Of a stretch of 64,000 bases of DNA, positions 22,548-34,919 are shown piece after piece. Source of the stretch: Trichostrongylus colubriformis (lineage: Eukaryota; Nematoda; Chromadorea; Rhabditida; Trichostrongylidae); contig OZ022257.1 of assembly GCA_963978905.1 (NCBI GenBank), positions 28,907,274-28,971,273 on the forward strand, read 5' to 3'. How positions within the stretch are numbered: position 1 is the stretch's first letter; each line of letters starts with the position of its first letter. The notes under the pieces were generated by a model that worked only from the letters and a program-made list of their open reading frames with translations, was not told the DNA's origin and made no database searches. Position numbers and translations under genes: made by a program.

Positions 22548-25500
22548 GTGCGATTCGCGCACTACTCTGTGATAGCTCCAACTTTTGAGCTTTCCATGAA
22601 CTGTCATTTTACAGAGATCGATACACTCTATGCAGCTTTCCTGTCGTTATCGTCGCTGTTTACCGCAGTTGTCGCATGCCTTGCCATGCTTCAACTTTAC
22701 TTTGTTTACAAATATGTCAGCAATTCTCGGATACAAGCCGATCTCTACTATCTAGTGCTGATGTTCCCTGTGAGTCAAAATTGTAGCCTACTCCCCATCT
22801 TGATTTTGAGGTTGTACATTTGTAGATTACCACAGTGTGCAACCTAGCAGGAATGTTTATACCACGGGCAGCACCTTTCCTCTATGCCGTCGCTCTTGTG
22901 TGAGTTTGTTTTTCTTGTAGTTGGATTGTAAGCCTGTCTTGCTTATCGTTTTACATCCACAGATTAAACTTTTCAGATATTTTATGTTCTGTCTCTTCGT
23001 CGTCGTGTCCCTGCTGTTCAATATCTTCGGAAGTCGTAAGGAAATGGCTGACTACTTGCTGGAAAGGTAATGCACTTAACTGTTGTTGGAGGCAGTGGCT
23101 AGTATACAACTTGGCAGGCCATTGAAAATGAATGTAGAGCTGCTGAAAGGCGCAGCAAAGAGGAAAATCTGAAGGAAGCGACCCAAAAGTCAAAACTGGG
23201 AACCTTAGCTTCCACGCAACCACTTTTCTTCCTACCGCCCGAGATGTATTCTATAGCTCGCGCCGAAACCCTAATTGTAAGACGTAAAGGCGATGCGTGG
23301 TAACTCTAGCTGCTTTAGAGCCTTTTATGTCGCTTCGAATGCGTATCTTTGGCTAATCATAGCTAGCATATCCGAAATGTCCATCAATCGAGCGGTATCG
23401 GAACGCTGTCGCGCCCACTAATGAATGCAGAGGCGCAATTTACTCATCAGCGAAGAAAAACGAAAGAAAATCTCCAAGATTACAGAAAATGTCGCCCATT
23501 GTCCTAAGATCATATGCAGAAGCTATAGCCTAGAAGTGATGTTTAGAAAAGTCCTGCATTGATGGCATCCCTCGAATTTTGATGGTATCACCCACTTTTT
23601 GCTGAAGTTTTCTTTACATTTCTGTTATGAGATTTCCTAAACACACTGTTGCCTAACCTTCACTAACCACGCCGAACGGAGATATGGCAGATTTTCTTAC
23701 GTTGTGGGGCCACGTCATGATGACCCAGTTACACCACCGCAGCAACTCTGCAAGCTGAATAATAACATGGCGATATGTTTTCGCGCCAAGGGAGTCCATT
23801 ACCCCAACCACTGGGAGCTGTGCCTTATTGGTAGAGGCACACCTCGTGATTTCTCGGGCAGTAGACTTTTGGAGAACTATGGAGGATGCGATCCGAGCTA
23901 AATGTTGTGATAGTATTGGGTTCGAACAGGCGAGATGTGTCTCTTATTTGGAAATTTCGCGCGGCACCGAGCGGCTTTGAGCGGCACCGGCAGTCCGACG
24001 CGAAATCCTGACATAAGGGTACGCACCCGAGCAGGTGCGGAGAGGTGATGGCGCAAAAAGATGCATCCTGGGTAGTCATCCAGGGATCTTTTGTTCTGAG
24101 GAGGTGAACCGACTGATCTGGTCATCATGTTTAAGAAGCATTGGGCGCATGCTGTGAGAAGTGGGAAAACTTTCCACCCGCCCTCGCGTCCGTTTCACAT
24201 TTTGCTACTTAAAACTTTTTGTGCATACTACTACGACATCGCCCTCACCCTCAGGATGTGCTGCATTGTTTAAAGGCAGGTAATCTTGGCCTAATTTGGA
24301 AAGATCGAAGGTCGAAGTGCTCAATATTATGAAAGTGAAGGAAGCGCGGATAAAACGGTCGAAACTCGAGAAGTAAGACCTTCTCCCCCACTTTTATTAT
24401 CAAAAGTGGCTGGTATGTACGAAAAAAGGGGGGTCGGGTTGGGATAAAGCAGATGGCAGCTTTCGAGGAAGACGGCTCTATTTTAAAGCTCAAAAACGCA
24501 ATTTTTCATCGGGAATTACGTCACAAATAGTCTTTTGAGACCCCCAGCTTCATTTCCGTGACCCACTCTGGGAGTTCTCATTACTCACATTACCCCTGTC
24601 ACCGTCTTTGAGTGTCTGGGTTAGGAGTACTGTACGGTTCCTTTTTCAAGTATTTACAATGGAGCATTGCTCTGAAGCAGGTTCAGAAGAATCCCTGAAA
24701 AATTAATTATTATGCCGCTGAACAGTTTGGTATCAGGTTTCGTGATGATCCTTCGGTCAGTGGTTTAATTGACGTGTTTCAGGAACATCCAAATATGCCT
24801 TCGAGTCCCTCCACTGTGCTGTTTGAAACTGCTTCCAGACATCCCGAGCACGGAGTAACTATATTTTTTCCTTATACTTGGTTTTCTCCATAACTCACTT
24901 CTTCATGATTGAGCAAAATCTATTATAATCAGTTTAAAATTGAAAAAATTGCCATCGCAAGTGCCATGTGAGCTCAGAAAAGTAAAGCGAATATGCGCCA
25001 TAATGGTCGACTCTGTTAACACGTAAGTTGAGTTAGGGTCAAGCCTAGCGTCGAGGAAACTTATTGAAATACAGTAGCGGTCAAAAATATATGCGGTTCC
25101 GGATTTTAACCATAACTTTGGTCACCCTTTACATATCTCGTTCAAATTTTTTTGTGTTTTGAAGGCAACTGTCATTCAGTGAAAGAAGGTATATCAGCCG
25201 AGTAGGGTGCAGTGTGAAGGTGGAAAAAATTATTTAACTGAAAGCACTGAAAATGATCACCACCGCGCTTCGGTGCTGTCAGGATTCCAAAGGACGGGTA
25301 CTAATGTTCTAGCCTCATTCCGCACTATCTAAGGTTCGGCCATTTTTAGGGTTTCCAGATAGATAATTTATTTCTTTCACACTGCATCCTACTCGGCTAA
25401 GATACTTTTCTCATGGAGTAGCAGTTGCCTTCAAATTACTAAAAAGAGAGTTTATAAACGTCGGCCAAAATTGTGGTTATGTTCAAAACCGCATATATTT

Positions 25501-28500
25501 TTGACCGCTACTGTATATGGCACACCACCCAACAGCTTTTTTACTTTTCCTCTCATTTTCCTTTTCTTGAAATTAGCGTAACAAAATGAGGCAAAAAAAC
25601 AAGAGCCGTTCTGTGGAGCTGGGAAATCTCTATCGAAAAGTTATGCCCATAATTTTTTGGTCACGTTGACAGACGAGGAAGATCAAGTGCCGACCGAGAG
25701 TGCGTATTTCCTTCTGGCTACTTCATTTCTAAACCTAATAAATATCAGGAATCGAAAAACAAAAAGCAGCGCTGTGTAGAGCAGCTCTATCCAAAACATA
25801 TATAAGCCTTGTCAAAAGATGAAGCAATGTGGAAAACAGAACAAAAACGGGGGAACTTGTTCCTCAACGTAATATTCTCATTCAGACCCCATAGTTTCAC
25901 ATGTGTTGAGCTAAGTTGGAAGCTGTTATTCGTAACGCGCCCCACGATTGAGCTATGAATGGCAGTGGTTTTTGTGTACGTCTTTTAGTATCAGAGGTCC
26001 GACAGGAAGGCGACTGACGTTGCCCTACATCGTTTGAGACACTTCATGCACGAGATTTCCATTAACAATCCATTGAATCAAAGGACCGCGTTGCAAATTC
26101 AAAGCTGATCACTGCTGACATCTAAGGTCACGTCCTTTAGATGAGATGAGGTGGTTAAAGGAATCTTCCACGGAAAATGCGTTTTTGTGTTACCCATATG
26201 TTTATGTTGCATTTGCCTAATGTGGGCCTCATGAAAAATTTCACGCGAAAAAAATGCGAATCTGGCTGAGATACAGCACTACAAAGTGCGGTCCCAGTGG
26301 GCGGGGCCTAAGAGTAAAAGCCTCGTCCCGTGGTCCGCCGCCGTTGGGAACGGAGAGTGGGACTGCTTACGAAACTTTCTGCTCCTACAATGCGTCTCCG
26401 ACCACGGCGGACGACGGAACGAGGCTTTTCTCTTAGGCCCCGCCCACTGGGACCGCACTTTGTGGTGCTGTATCTCATCCAGGTTCGCATTTTTTCGCGT
26501 GAAATTTTGCATGAAGCCCACATTAGGCAAATACAACATAAACGTATGTGTAACACAAAAACTCATTTTCCGTGGACGATTCCTTTAAGACGTGATGTGG
26601 GACTTACTTGTCCGCCATACCCACCTGCGCACTTTTTCATTGCTTTTACGACAGAACATGGGGTGTGGAGTGTGGCTAACATAAGGCGCGATAGACAGAC
26701 AGACAGGAAATAAAGCACAGAACCAATGAGCAATGCAAATGGCAGAAGATTTGTGTATAGTTAAACATCGTTAGCGATAGAAAGTGCAAGTCATGTCGAT
26801 GTCTAATACTTTGTCTTTGTAGCATATGATTACTGCACTAAAAATACTGCATGCACACTTTTTTAGTAGTGAATACTTTGAACTGCTACTATTAAGACGA
26901 AATCTTCAACGTGTAGAATGGCTCGTCTTCCAAACACCAATACTACGTACGTCGTGCGAGCTCACCAGTGTAGTAGTCTTCATGGAACTTGGACATCGAC
27001 ATAATCTGTAAGTGATGCATTACATTGTTCGAGTAACAAACAGTATGACGATCAAGTCTTGGCCTTTTCGATTTGGTGATTAATGGCATGTATGTAGTCA
27101 ATTCTGGAAACGGGGCGGTCTAGTAAGCGATTTGTGCTATGGCAACGAAGGGGAGGGGGCATCTCATAAAAAGTTACACACCTGAGTATCTTCGAAGGGT
27201 TTTTGTAGGGTTAATCTGCAGATTCCATATTGTAGTATATTTTTGCTTTAGTCAAAAGGAAATGTTCCTTCCCTTTTCAAAGCTTGGGTAAAAATAGCGT
27301 CTATAGTGGATGCCGCCCCCCCCCCTAATTGAGGTGCACCAAGTGATTTTATGAAATTACTCGTGCACAATGAATCGAATTTCTTCCAGAACTATAGCAG
27401 ATACAGCATTCGACCAGAAAAGCATGAAGAACCAACAATTTTCCCTAGTCCTCTTGCAGGGAACGTGGGCCTAAAAGAATACAAAGCCTTGAATTCCCGC
27501 CGAATAAACCTTCATCAGCAGTCGGCAAGGAGGAACGCGGTCCAGTTTCGCGCTCAGTGTTGATTTGCTTCCTGCTCCACCTATCCTGCTCAAGGTCTCG
27601 CGGCACGGCCCACGTGGACGAAGCATAGAGGGGATGTAACTCTGACGCACTCGGTTTTTTATCGTGAGACATTGCACTGTCTCGCAGTGAACGAACACAC
27701 ATAATAGTATGGGGATGGAAAAGGACTCTAAATTCTATCTGGTAAAGGGAGCGAAATTATATTGGGTTTATTGAACAAAACTCTGAACTCCGAAAAATCG
27801 CTTCGTTCCCTATCATAGACGGTTAATAAATAAGCATTCAGGTTGTAGGCTGCTGAGCGTTGGTCGGGAAGCCCGAACTAGGCCAGCTTGCAGAACCCAC
27901 AGCGGTCACGCCCTTTGTCCATGCCTAATTAATAAAAGCAGAAATGCACTTGCTGCTCAAGTTATTCCATTACGCGTTTCGTGGGTGCATTGGGCCCGTT
28001 CCTTACCTGACATCCCTCCACCTTCTTCACCTGGTAGTTCCGGACACCGCCCATCGTGTTTACCGTAGAACTCTTCCTCACATCACACTGGTTGCTGACA
28101 TCCTCCTCAATGGCCTGAAATGAGGGGCTACTCCTATGTAGTCCAGCCCTACCCATTGTTACCAGTCATTTCCTTCTAGTTTTTATTCCTTCTAATCTCT
28201 CTAAAGCCATACTAAAAGACGATCTCACAGATGGTTCAAGGATATTAATGCACGATGACTTCCAATTTTTCGTAATTTTCGTGACTATGGCTAAAGAGCT
28301 TTCACAACTTTCAGGTGCATGCATATATTTAGAAGGAGAACAGCCTCTCCTCTTTCTCACGGCTTGGACGAAAATATACGCAGTAGCAAGATGATGACTG
28401 TAGGAAAGTATCAAATGACAGAGCACGCGGGAGGATGACCCTCTCCAGCTAATGGGCACTAACGTCAAACACGGATGTATTGTTCGTGATCGTCACCCTA

Positions 28501-31500
28501 GATAGAACCCCCTGCGAACTTCCAGCGACATTTTTTTTTTGATAAACTGGCGGTGTCAGGGGTAGTGATGGTTGAATAATGCCGTTTTCCTCGTGTGCCT
28601 CTCGTAGGATGTAGAGGAAGACATTGAAATCTCATTCTCATAAGTTATGAGGTTTGGCGCGCTGAAACAATATACTTTATAAATAAGAACTATTTCCCAT
28701 TGCTTCAGCTCTATAGCAATCTAGCGCATTTGAGGCGCACTACATGATGATCAGTAAGTTGTCTTACCTCGGCGCAGTGGTTTCCTACTTAGCTGTATAG
28801 TCTGCAACTTTTTGCTCCAGCGTGCTATCACGGCGCTACACCTGCTATAACCCACCTCCAACGCCACCCATTCTGCTCAATTGACGAATAAGGGAGTAGG
28901 ATTCGAAAGGGTGTGGTCGGAGTGGATTCGAGCACGTAAAGCGCAACGAAGGTGCACCGTTGCTGCGTGAAAATGGTGGAGCCTAGGCAATTTTCCATGG
29001 AATTGCTGGCCCTTGAGGGTAAGTCGACACATCTGGTTATCAAGAAGTGTGCCTTCAAAGGTATAGAAGCCACATGAGTGAAGAGAAACAAAGGAAGCCT
29101 TCAAAAACTCTAAAAGTAAGGAATTTCCGACCTTGGCTTCAACGAGTTAACAGCCCAAATGCAAGCATTGGAAAAGTATTCACATCGCAGTTGATATCGT
29201 GCCTCATCCATATCCACCTGGGTGCCATTGATGCCCCTCTGGTTCAGTAGTGGATGGGTGTACCCCATCTTGTGACGGTAGCCGCCATCTCATTCACTCG
29301 TTCACTACGCGTTTGGCGCTCAGTGATGGCACACGCTTTGCCGTTGTGGGCTTTGCCGCTGTGGAGGACCCTTACTCTCGGGTGGAAAAATGATACTTAG
29401 GTTGTCGTGGAGTAGGCAATTCAGCCAAATATTGACCACTGCTTTTACAGATGGTTTATGTTCGCTCAACTATTCGGCTTGATCTCTATGTGTATCGCCT
29501 TCTATGGTTGTTACGTTATCGTACCTTTGGGCAGGGTGCGTAGACTTTCACTTCAAACGAGCAAATTTGATATACATAGAAATGATCGCACATCTCAACG
29601 TGATACATCAGAGTATCTTAATTTCAGACGAAAATTACGCCATACCGCTTCAGCACTCTTTTCACAATCGTGGACGTCGCTCAGTGTCTCTATACTATTC
29701 AGAAATTCTGTTTCGATTTTGCTGCTGTCTTCGAATTCATCGAACCGGATCGCCTGCTCACTACTGCTGCAAAAGCACAATGTAAATTTCACAGTTGATG
29801 CAAAGTATTGGGTCATTCCATAAGTAGCGTCGTTTTTTTCAAGCAAAAATTTTTGCCATAAAATCACAAGTTTTTGCACCATATCATAAATCATTCGGAA
29901 GAAAATTTTCTGCTCTACGAAATGACATGTTCACTTTTCGAGTATGTCAGAGTGGCATCGACATTTAGGCTGGCGAAGAGGTAGGTCCAGCAGACCTACC
30001 TCTTCACCAGCTTAATTGTGGCCAAACCGGCAATCAATTAAAACACTATATTTTACTTGAGGAAAACTAACCAGTCATGTGTTCCGTACTTAGCCCCAAC
30101 CTCTTCTGCAAGTTCCACTAACTGGTTACTTGGAAAGCCAGGTGGCTCTTTTTCCACATTTAGTTTTTCCGCCACAACTCGGTGATTTGAGACAATTTCT
30201 TCGAAACAAGGCAAGAAAATTTTCTCAACCAATCAGTTGAAAGAGCGGTGAAACTTCAAGTACAGGTTATGGGTAGGGATGGGGAAACATCACTGACCGG
30301 ATTTCTTGAGATTCTGTTGAAAAAGGGAAATGCACAATAATGTCAACTGGGCTGCTATCCCACATTTTTAAAATTCAACGTGAATCACAGCCAAAACAGA
30401 AATGAAACACATTTTTGATAGAGCAGACAAAAACCGCCCGAATGGACCATAAAGCTATGCTGAGCAAGGGATTTGAAAGGAAAAATTTCACTCTGAATAA
30501 ACTGTTGTCTTTCGGAAAAAATATTTTAGAAAAAGAACGACACGGCTTCTTGATCAACTAAACATTGGAAATTGTAGAAGATGTCAGGATTAAGTACGGG
30601 ACACATGATTGGTTAATCTTCCCCGAAGTTAAATATAGTGTTTCAATTGATTGCCGGTTTGGCCAATTTTTGTCGGCTGGACCTACCTCTTCATCAGCCT
30701 AAATGTCAGCCCCATTCTGAGACACTCAGAAACTGAACATGTCATTTTGTAGAGCAGGAAAACCTCTTTCAAATGGTATATGACGTGCAGCAAAAACTTG
30801 TATTTTCATGGGAAAATTATGCTTGAAAAAAACGACATTACTCATGGAATGACCCAATAGATGCAACATCCAGAGAATTGGCTGTGTACTCAATGAGAAT
30901 GTCTTTGCTCAACGTTAGTCATCCAATGCTCGTTAGTCGAATTCTTAAAGGCATAGCTCAATAATTCTAGTTACATACTTGAGAAGATAGACCCTCTGCA
31001 ACCAAAAGGGTTCACCTTCACCAGGGCGTCAAAGTGCGTAGTAACACTATAGTAACCGTGAACAAGGTGACGCCCAGCGTCTTCAGATGTTTTATGTTTT
31101 ATTTCAATTGAGTTGCTGAGGCAAACGTAGCAAAAACATGTTTCAAATCGGACGCGGGAGAGATAAGCAAACTATTAGTCTTATAAATCTTGCGACACGT
31201 CCAGAAATACTTATGGTTTCACTGTTTTCGAACTTGATCAATTATTGAGGTCACCGGTAGGGGTAGGGAGAAAGAGAAAGATGGAGATAAATGATCGTTT
31301 TGAAACAAACATTCGAGGCTAAAAGCGATAATCAGTAGAGAAACCCGGATTCAGAGGCACGAAGTTGTGGTCCGCATTCCAAACTTTTGCTCTTGATCCC
31401 GAAACGAAATCAAACGCATTTTGTCATCTGCACGTTCCTTGCAAGTGTGAAGCATTGAAATGAAGCTGCGATTCGAGGAAAATCGCAGCTACCGGACGCA

Positions 31501-34042
31501 ATTCTGGAACCACTGAAATTCATCTGATAAGCAAGTGGACTTCTCGAAAGTGTTATTAATTTATCTGGGTAACAGAGTCCATCCAGATAGCACCAGAAAC
31601 CAAAGAAGATTTCAGTTTGGGCATCGTTCATGCTTACGTGGGAAATGATGGTACTGTCTGCAATTGCCACGTACGCACTGCGCCCATCACAGTCAATATT
31701 TTTCGACAAATATCCTATCGTTGACTCAACAAGTGCAAATGCTGGTGAGCTTCGTTTTCGGCAAACTTTTTTTCTGCGAATGAGAGGCACAAATCGTTTT
31801 TGTTTTCCTAATATCCTTATGAAAAAGATGTATAAATGAAATCATTCGGAGTATATTCGCGCCCTCCAGTTTCTGTGAATATAGTGCAGCAGAAGTTATT
31901 CTGTATCTTCTACCTCAGAAAAGTTTTCGCATAAAACTCACCGCAACGCAACTTCAGTCGTAAGTTGTATCGCTAAGACTTCATCGCTGGCATTTTTTTC
32001 CCCCGAAATCGCTTAAGAAGTGACATATGACGACGATTATTACAGATACTGGTTCTACAGCCCCGAATGAGCTTCAATAGCGAATTTGTGAGAATTTTCT
32101 GTGTGAAGAGCAAGTGCTCTGATTAGACCAGGTCGTTAGTGTTGCTTAAAGGAATCGTCCACGGAAAATGAGTTTTTGTGTTACCCATACGTTTATGCTG
32201 TATTTGCCTAAAGTGGGCCTCATGCAAAATTTCACGCGAAAAAATGCGAATCTGGCTGAGATACAGCACCACAAAGTGCGGTCCCAGTGGGCGGGGCCTA
32301 AGAGAAAAGCCGCGTTCCGTCGTCCGCCGTGGTCGGAGACGCATTGTAGGAGCAGAAAGTTTCGTAAACAGTCCCACTCTCCGTTCCAAACGGCGGCGGA
32401 CCACGGGACGAGGCTTTTACTCTTAGGCCCCGCCCATTGGGACCGCACTTTGTGGTGCTGTATCTCAGCCAGATTCGCGTTTTTTCGCGTGAAATTTTGC
32501 ATGAGGCCCACATTAGGCAAATACAACATAAACGTATGGATAACACAAAAACTCATTTCCGTGGACGATTCCTTTGAGCCACGTTCATACTTTGCGCACC
32601 GGCGGCGACGGCGACAAAAACACGTGCCTGCCGCCGACGGCGGCCCTCTGTTTGTAAAGTCTCCTTTTGTAACACTACGTCAAGATTTGATTTTGAAATT
32701 GTGACTCTCGCCAGTTTGGCACCATGCCAGGATTCGAATTCGAATTCGTGGATTCTCGCCACGAACATCATACTGGAGTGTTATTGGGTCGAGCGTTCGA
32801 AAAATAGAGGGCGTCACCAGAGTGCCGCCGTAGTCGGCGAGGGGCACATACAGTAGCGCTCAAAAGTCTTCGGCCAAATGGTTCTTTACTTGGGTTTTTC
32901 ACTTGTAACTTTTTTGCGACTTGACCGATCTAAGAGAAATTTTAGTATGTTGTACTTGGAGACACTACATACTAAATATACTATTTTGGCGTTCAACGGT
33001 GTAAACTACTTGGTTAAATGTAGTATTTTCTTTTTGGAGTGCCATCCTCATGCCGTCCCGCTGTGCCGCTGTCATCAATAGTCGTGGTCTTTCTACAAAA
33101 TATTAATGTTCTCTGAGGCTTGCTCGTTTTGTTTTTGTAAAGAAAGCCATTTTTTTTGACCAAGCTTTTTTCTTTTTTCTCGGTGGTCTTGTAGTAGTTC
33201 TTGTCAAAAACCATGAAAAGAGTCAAGCGGCACACAAGCAAAAGGAAATGTTGACAATAGGTTCAGGCACCACATATTAGAATTTTGTTAAGTTTGGTGA
33301 AGTAGAAAAAAAGTTATGACAAAAGAGTTTTGGCCGAAGACTTTTGAGCGCTACTGTATGTAATTTTGCTGCCGTCGCCACCGGTGCGCAAAGTATGAAC
33401 GAAACCTCACACACCACTGCGTTACGAAAGGAAAAAATTAGCGTTTCTGTTCGTCCGAAGTCAGAGATTGTATCTTATGACATGGAAGATAGTAGTAACA
33501 AACTTCTAACTATTCTATGCATGTGATCTTCCAATGGTAGTTGCATCTTGCGGGAGGTCATCAGTCATATGACTGAATCAACTTCACATATCTTCATCTT
33601 CATTCTTTGGTCTTTAGCCTCGACATACGTGGGAAAACCACCTTATATTACCACTTTGATAGCATCTTGAAAACAGTAGTGAATCGATCGTCTTGCAAGG
33701 AAATTCAGAAATGGGCGAACTGACTCATCCGAACACTTGCCCCCTACATCCGAACTTTTTTGCTACAGTCGGATCATCTTTTGTTAAACAACTTCTTTTG
33801 GCGAGTTTTTATCTGTCAAGAACGCTTGCGATTGCATCCCTTACCTTTTTGATTCATCATTGGCGAGACTGAAGTTAATTGTATGACCTGTCGAGAAAAT
33901 TCATATTTCAGGCAGTAACCAGACCATAGACAGCTTTATGACCCCTTCTGTTCGGATAGAACCGGAGGCGAAGATCACATTCGATCCGATTGTTGGTGAC
34001 ACTCTACGAGTGCGGCGAAGTTCAGAGAACCCAGTTCTATAA
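22352..34042 (+). CDS. osta: Organic solute transporter alpha (OSTA) family protein, nine exons
   Basis: Exons: 22352-22547, 22615-22769, 22826-22899, 22977-23066, 24783-24854, 26897-27007, 29451-29535, 29628-29781, 31616-31744, 33912-34042 (first is least certain; nine are firm). All phases agree and give 398 codons, the usual size for OSTA proteins. Recognised blocks include NLAGMFIPRAAPFLYAVALV, RVPPLCC, RVEWLVFQTPILR, FYGCYVIVPLGR and ALRPSQSIFFDKYP. Seven hydrophobic segments fit the family topology: about residues 70-91, 108-127, 131-157, 212-226, 234-259, 271-297 and 313-334. Vertebrate OSTA pairs with OSTB to move bile acids and steroids; nematode members lack clear partners and their substrates are uncertain. 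The tail is hydrophilic. Introns carry many mobile elements, but no exon is broken. Confidence 0.9.
22615..22769 (+). CDS. osta: OSTA gene exon (first transmembrane segments)
   Basis: Acceptor TCATTTTACAG, donor GTGAGT. Encodes IDTLYAAFLSLSSLFTAVVA and YVSNSRIQADLYYLVLMFP; ends in phase 0. Confidence 0.85.
22826..22899 (+). CDS. osta: OSTA gene exon
   Basis: Acceptor ACATTTGTAG, donor GTGAGT. Encodes ITTVCNLAGMFIPRAAPFLY, the most conserved OSTA signature in this gene; phase 2 at the end. Confidence 0.9.
22977..23066 (+). CDS. osta: OSTA gene exon
   Basis: Acceptor AACTTTTCAG, donor GTAATG. Encodes YFMFCLFVVVSLLFNIFGSR; the first base completes the valine split from the exon before. Confidence 0.9.
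24783..24854 (+). CDS. osta: OSTA gene exon (cysteine pair region)
   Basis: Acceptor GTGTTTCAG, donor GTAACT. Encodes NIQICLRVPPLCCLKLLPDI, matching the conserved RVPPLCC segment that precedes the RVEWLVFQTP block. Confidence 0.85.
25072..25513. mobile_element. Tc1-type MITE T1 in OSTA intron
   Basis: Ends CAGTAGCGGTCAAAAATATA and its complement, flanked by TA on both sides; 442 bp with no transposase. CAGT termini and TA duplication mark the Tc1 branch. Confidence 0.8.
25598..25880 (+). repeat. Unclassified dispersed repeat, copy 2
   Basis: Same family as 18235-18545; it lies in the same OSTA intron as T1 and family A copy 2. Confidence 0.55.
26159..26584. repeat. Palindromic TTAA-type MITE, family A, copy 2
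   Basis: 426 bp with TTAA at 26155-26158 and 26585-26588. The left end has one mismatch (AGGAATCTTCCACGG). Overlapping open frames of 80-127 codons in all frames are a by-product of the palindrome. Confidence 0.85.
26897..27007 (+). CDS. osta: OSTA gene exon (RVEWLVFQTPILR block)
   Basis: The exon starts after ATTAAG, a non-standard AAG acceptor that is forced by frame and protein match, and ends at GTAAGT. Encodes RNLQRVEWLVFQTPILRTS and SVVVFMELGHRHN. Confidence 0.85.
27008..29450. other. OSTA intron; one repeat recognised
   Basis: Contains the interspersed repeat copy at 28815-29060 (GCTCAATTGACGAATAAGGG segment) and a C homopolymer run near 27310. No other gene seen on either strand. 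Confidence 0.35.
28815..29060. repeat. Unclassified interspersed repeat (family of 4795-5045)
   Basis: Shares the GCTATCACGGCGC, CTCAATTGACGAATAAGG and GAAGGTGCACC segments with the copies at 2205 and 4795. Confidence 0.45.
29451..29535 (+). CDS. osta: OSTA gene exon
   Basis: Acceptor TGCTTTTACAG, donor GTGCGT. Encodes WFMFAQLFGLISMCIAFYGC and YVIVPLGR, a transmembrane helix. Confidence 0.9.
29628..29781 (+). CDS. osta: OSTA gene exon
   Basis: Acceptor TTAATTTCAG, donor GTAAAT. Encodes RFSTLFTIVDVAQCLYTIQK and a further membrane segment FCFDFAAVF. Element M4 begins only 26 bp after the donor. Confidence 0.9.
29808..30858. mobile_element. TTGGGTCATTCC-type DNA element M4, intact ends
   Basis: 1051 bp. 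Left TTGGGTCATTCCATAAGTAG, right ...ACTCATGGAATGACCCAA, both flanked by TA. The arms stay mirror-like far inward (GGTCCAGCAGACCTACCTCT / GGCTGGACCTACCTCTTCAT). No readable transposase remains. It is a long-TIR mariner-type non-autonomous element by TA target and end sequence; the exact lineage is not shown. Confidence 0.75.
31616..31744 (+). CDS. osta: OSTA gene exon (last membrane segment)
   Basis: Acceptor AAGATTTCAG, donor GTGAGC. Encodes WASFMLTWEMMVLSAIATYA then LRPSQSIFFDKYPIVDS. Confidence 0.9.
32150..32573. repeat. Palindromic TTAA-type MITE, family A, copy 3
   Basis: 424 bp; TTAA on the left (32146-32149), TTGA on the right (32574-32577). It lies in the last OSTA intron, immediately left of another element. 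Confidence 0.85.
32583..33400. mobile_element. Inverted-repeat element split by a Tc1-type MITE
   Basis: GTTCATACTTTGCGCACCGG at the left is mirrored by CCGGTGCGCAAAGTATGAAC at the right. Removing T2 (32851-33357) and one TA leaves about 310 bp with GC-rich inner arms (GGCGACGGCGAC / GCCGTCGCC). The target duplication is not obvious. Confidence 0.6.
32851..33357. mobile_element. Tc1-type MITE T2, nested
   Basis: Ends CAGTAGCGCTCAAAAGTCTT and its complement, with TA at 32849-32850 and 33358-33359; 507 bp. The first eight bases match T1, the rest differ, so they are sister families. Confidence 0.8.
33912..34042 (+). CDS. osta: OSTA gene terminal exon (cytosolic tail)
   Basis: Acceptor TCATATTTCAG; two bases complete a glycine, then SNQTIDSFMTPSVRIEPEAK and a stop TAA at 34040-34042. 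The tail is charged, as in other nematode OSTA proteins. Confidence 0.8.
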
Positions 34043-34123
34043 TATTTTGCTTGAGGACATTTGTACAGTTGGAACCTTTTCCGAGAAATCACATGAAAGT
34101 ACGACAGTGCATGCTGCTTATTC

Positions 34124-34129
34124 AATAAA
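34124..34129 (+). terminator. Poly(A) signal of the OSTA gene
   Basis: AATAAA 82 bases after the stop codon. Confidence 0.65.
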
Positions 34130-34919
34130 GTTTTTCTTTCCTGAAAATATGAATGACGCTCGACATACCCAACCTGCTTTACGAGTTTGAGACCCGACCG
34201 CCACTTTTATAGCTGAAAGGGCGAGATTGAATTTGATTATTAAACATTTCTACATAAAAATGGATTGCTCTACAAGTACCTCAAAACAAGAAGAGCGCTC
34301 TAGCATTTTCAGCTGTTTGACAAATATTTCGAGGAGGTTCTAGCATGATGCATTGGTTCAACCACTGCAACTAGTAAGCAGTCACAATACATGGCTTGCT
34401 GCAATTAACTATTCCGGAATTCTAGTCGATGAGGACCACCATCGTTCAGGGCGATGCTGCTTATTATTGACGACTATCCTATATTTATATAGTCTGCACA
34501 CACCCTGATCTGTGGTTCGTAATTTTGAAAAGAATGCGTTTTTGGAGAGGACAGTTTTTAAATCACAAGCGGCTACTCGCCGAACCCAAAGGCTGTGCTG
34601 GCAAAGGGCGACCCTGGCGATATCCTTTTCGGGTGAATTTAAAACCCATAGCATCATATCTCATTGTTTCGGCAACTGTTAAGGTGGTAATTAATGTCAG
34701 CATTATTGATATCGGGTGCAACGTTTGATGAAGAAGAAATGGACTACTGCTCCGACGAAAGGCTTGGAAGGATGCTCTGGAGATATTGCACAGCCGTATT
34801 AGGGGTTCTGGTGATACTCCGGTCATTCACACATAAAATATCGAATGTTGGCACGACTGTTCTGCACGACGGAATAGCTTTGCGGTTTTGGTAATTACAT
34901 ATATTTTGGAGTCCTTCAG

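Noticed and set aside
26279..26713. Overlapping 80-127-codon open frames on both strands
   Set aside because: They coincide with the palindromic family A MITE and recur in the other copies (1762, 32150, 41008); mirrored frames are a by-product of the palindrome.
34409..34894. Further exons of the unidentified gene in the 82-, 87- and 66-codon frames
   Set aside because: The only visible donor (GTAATT at about 34892) would create a stop codon when joined to the exon at 34920.
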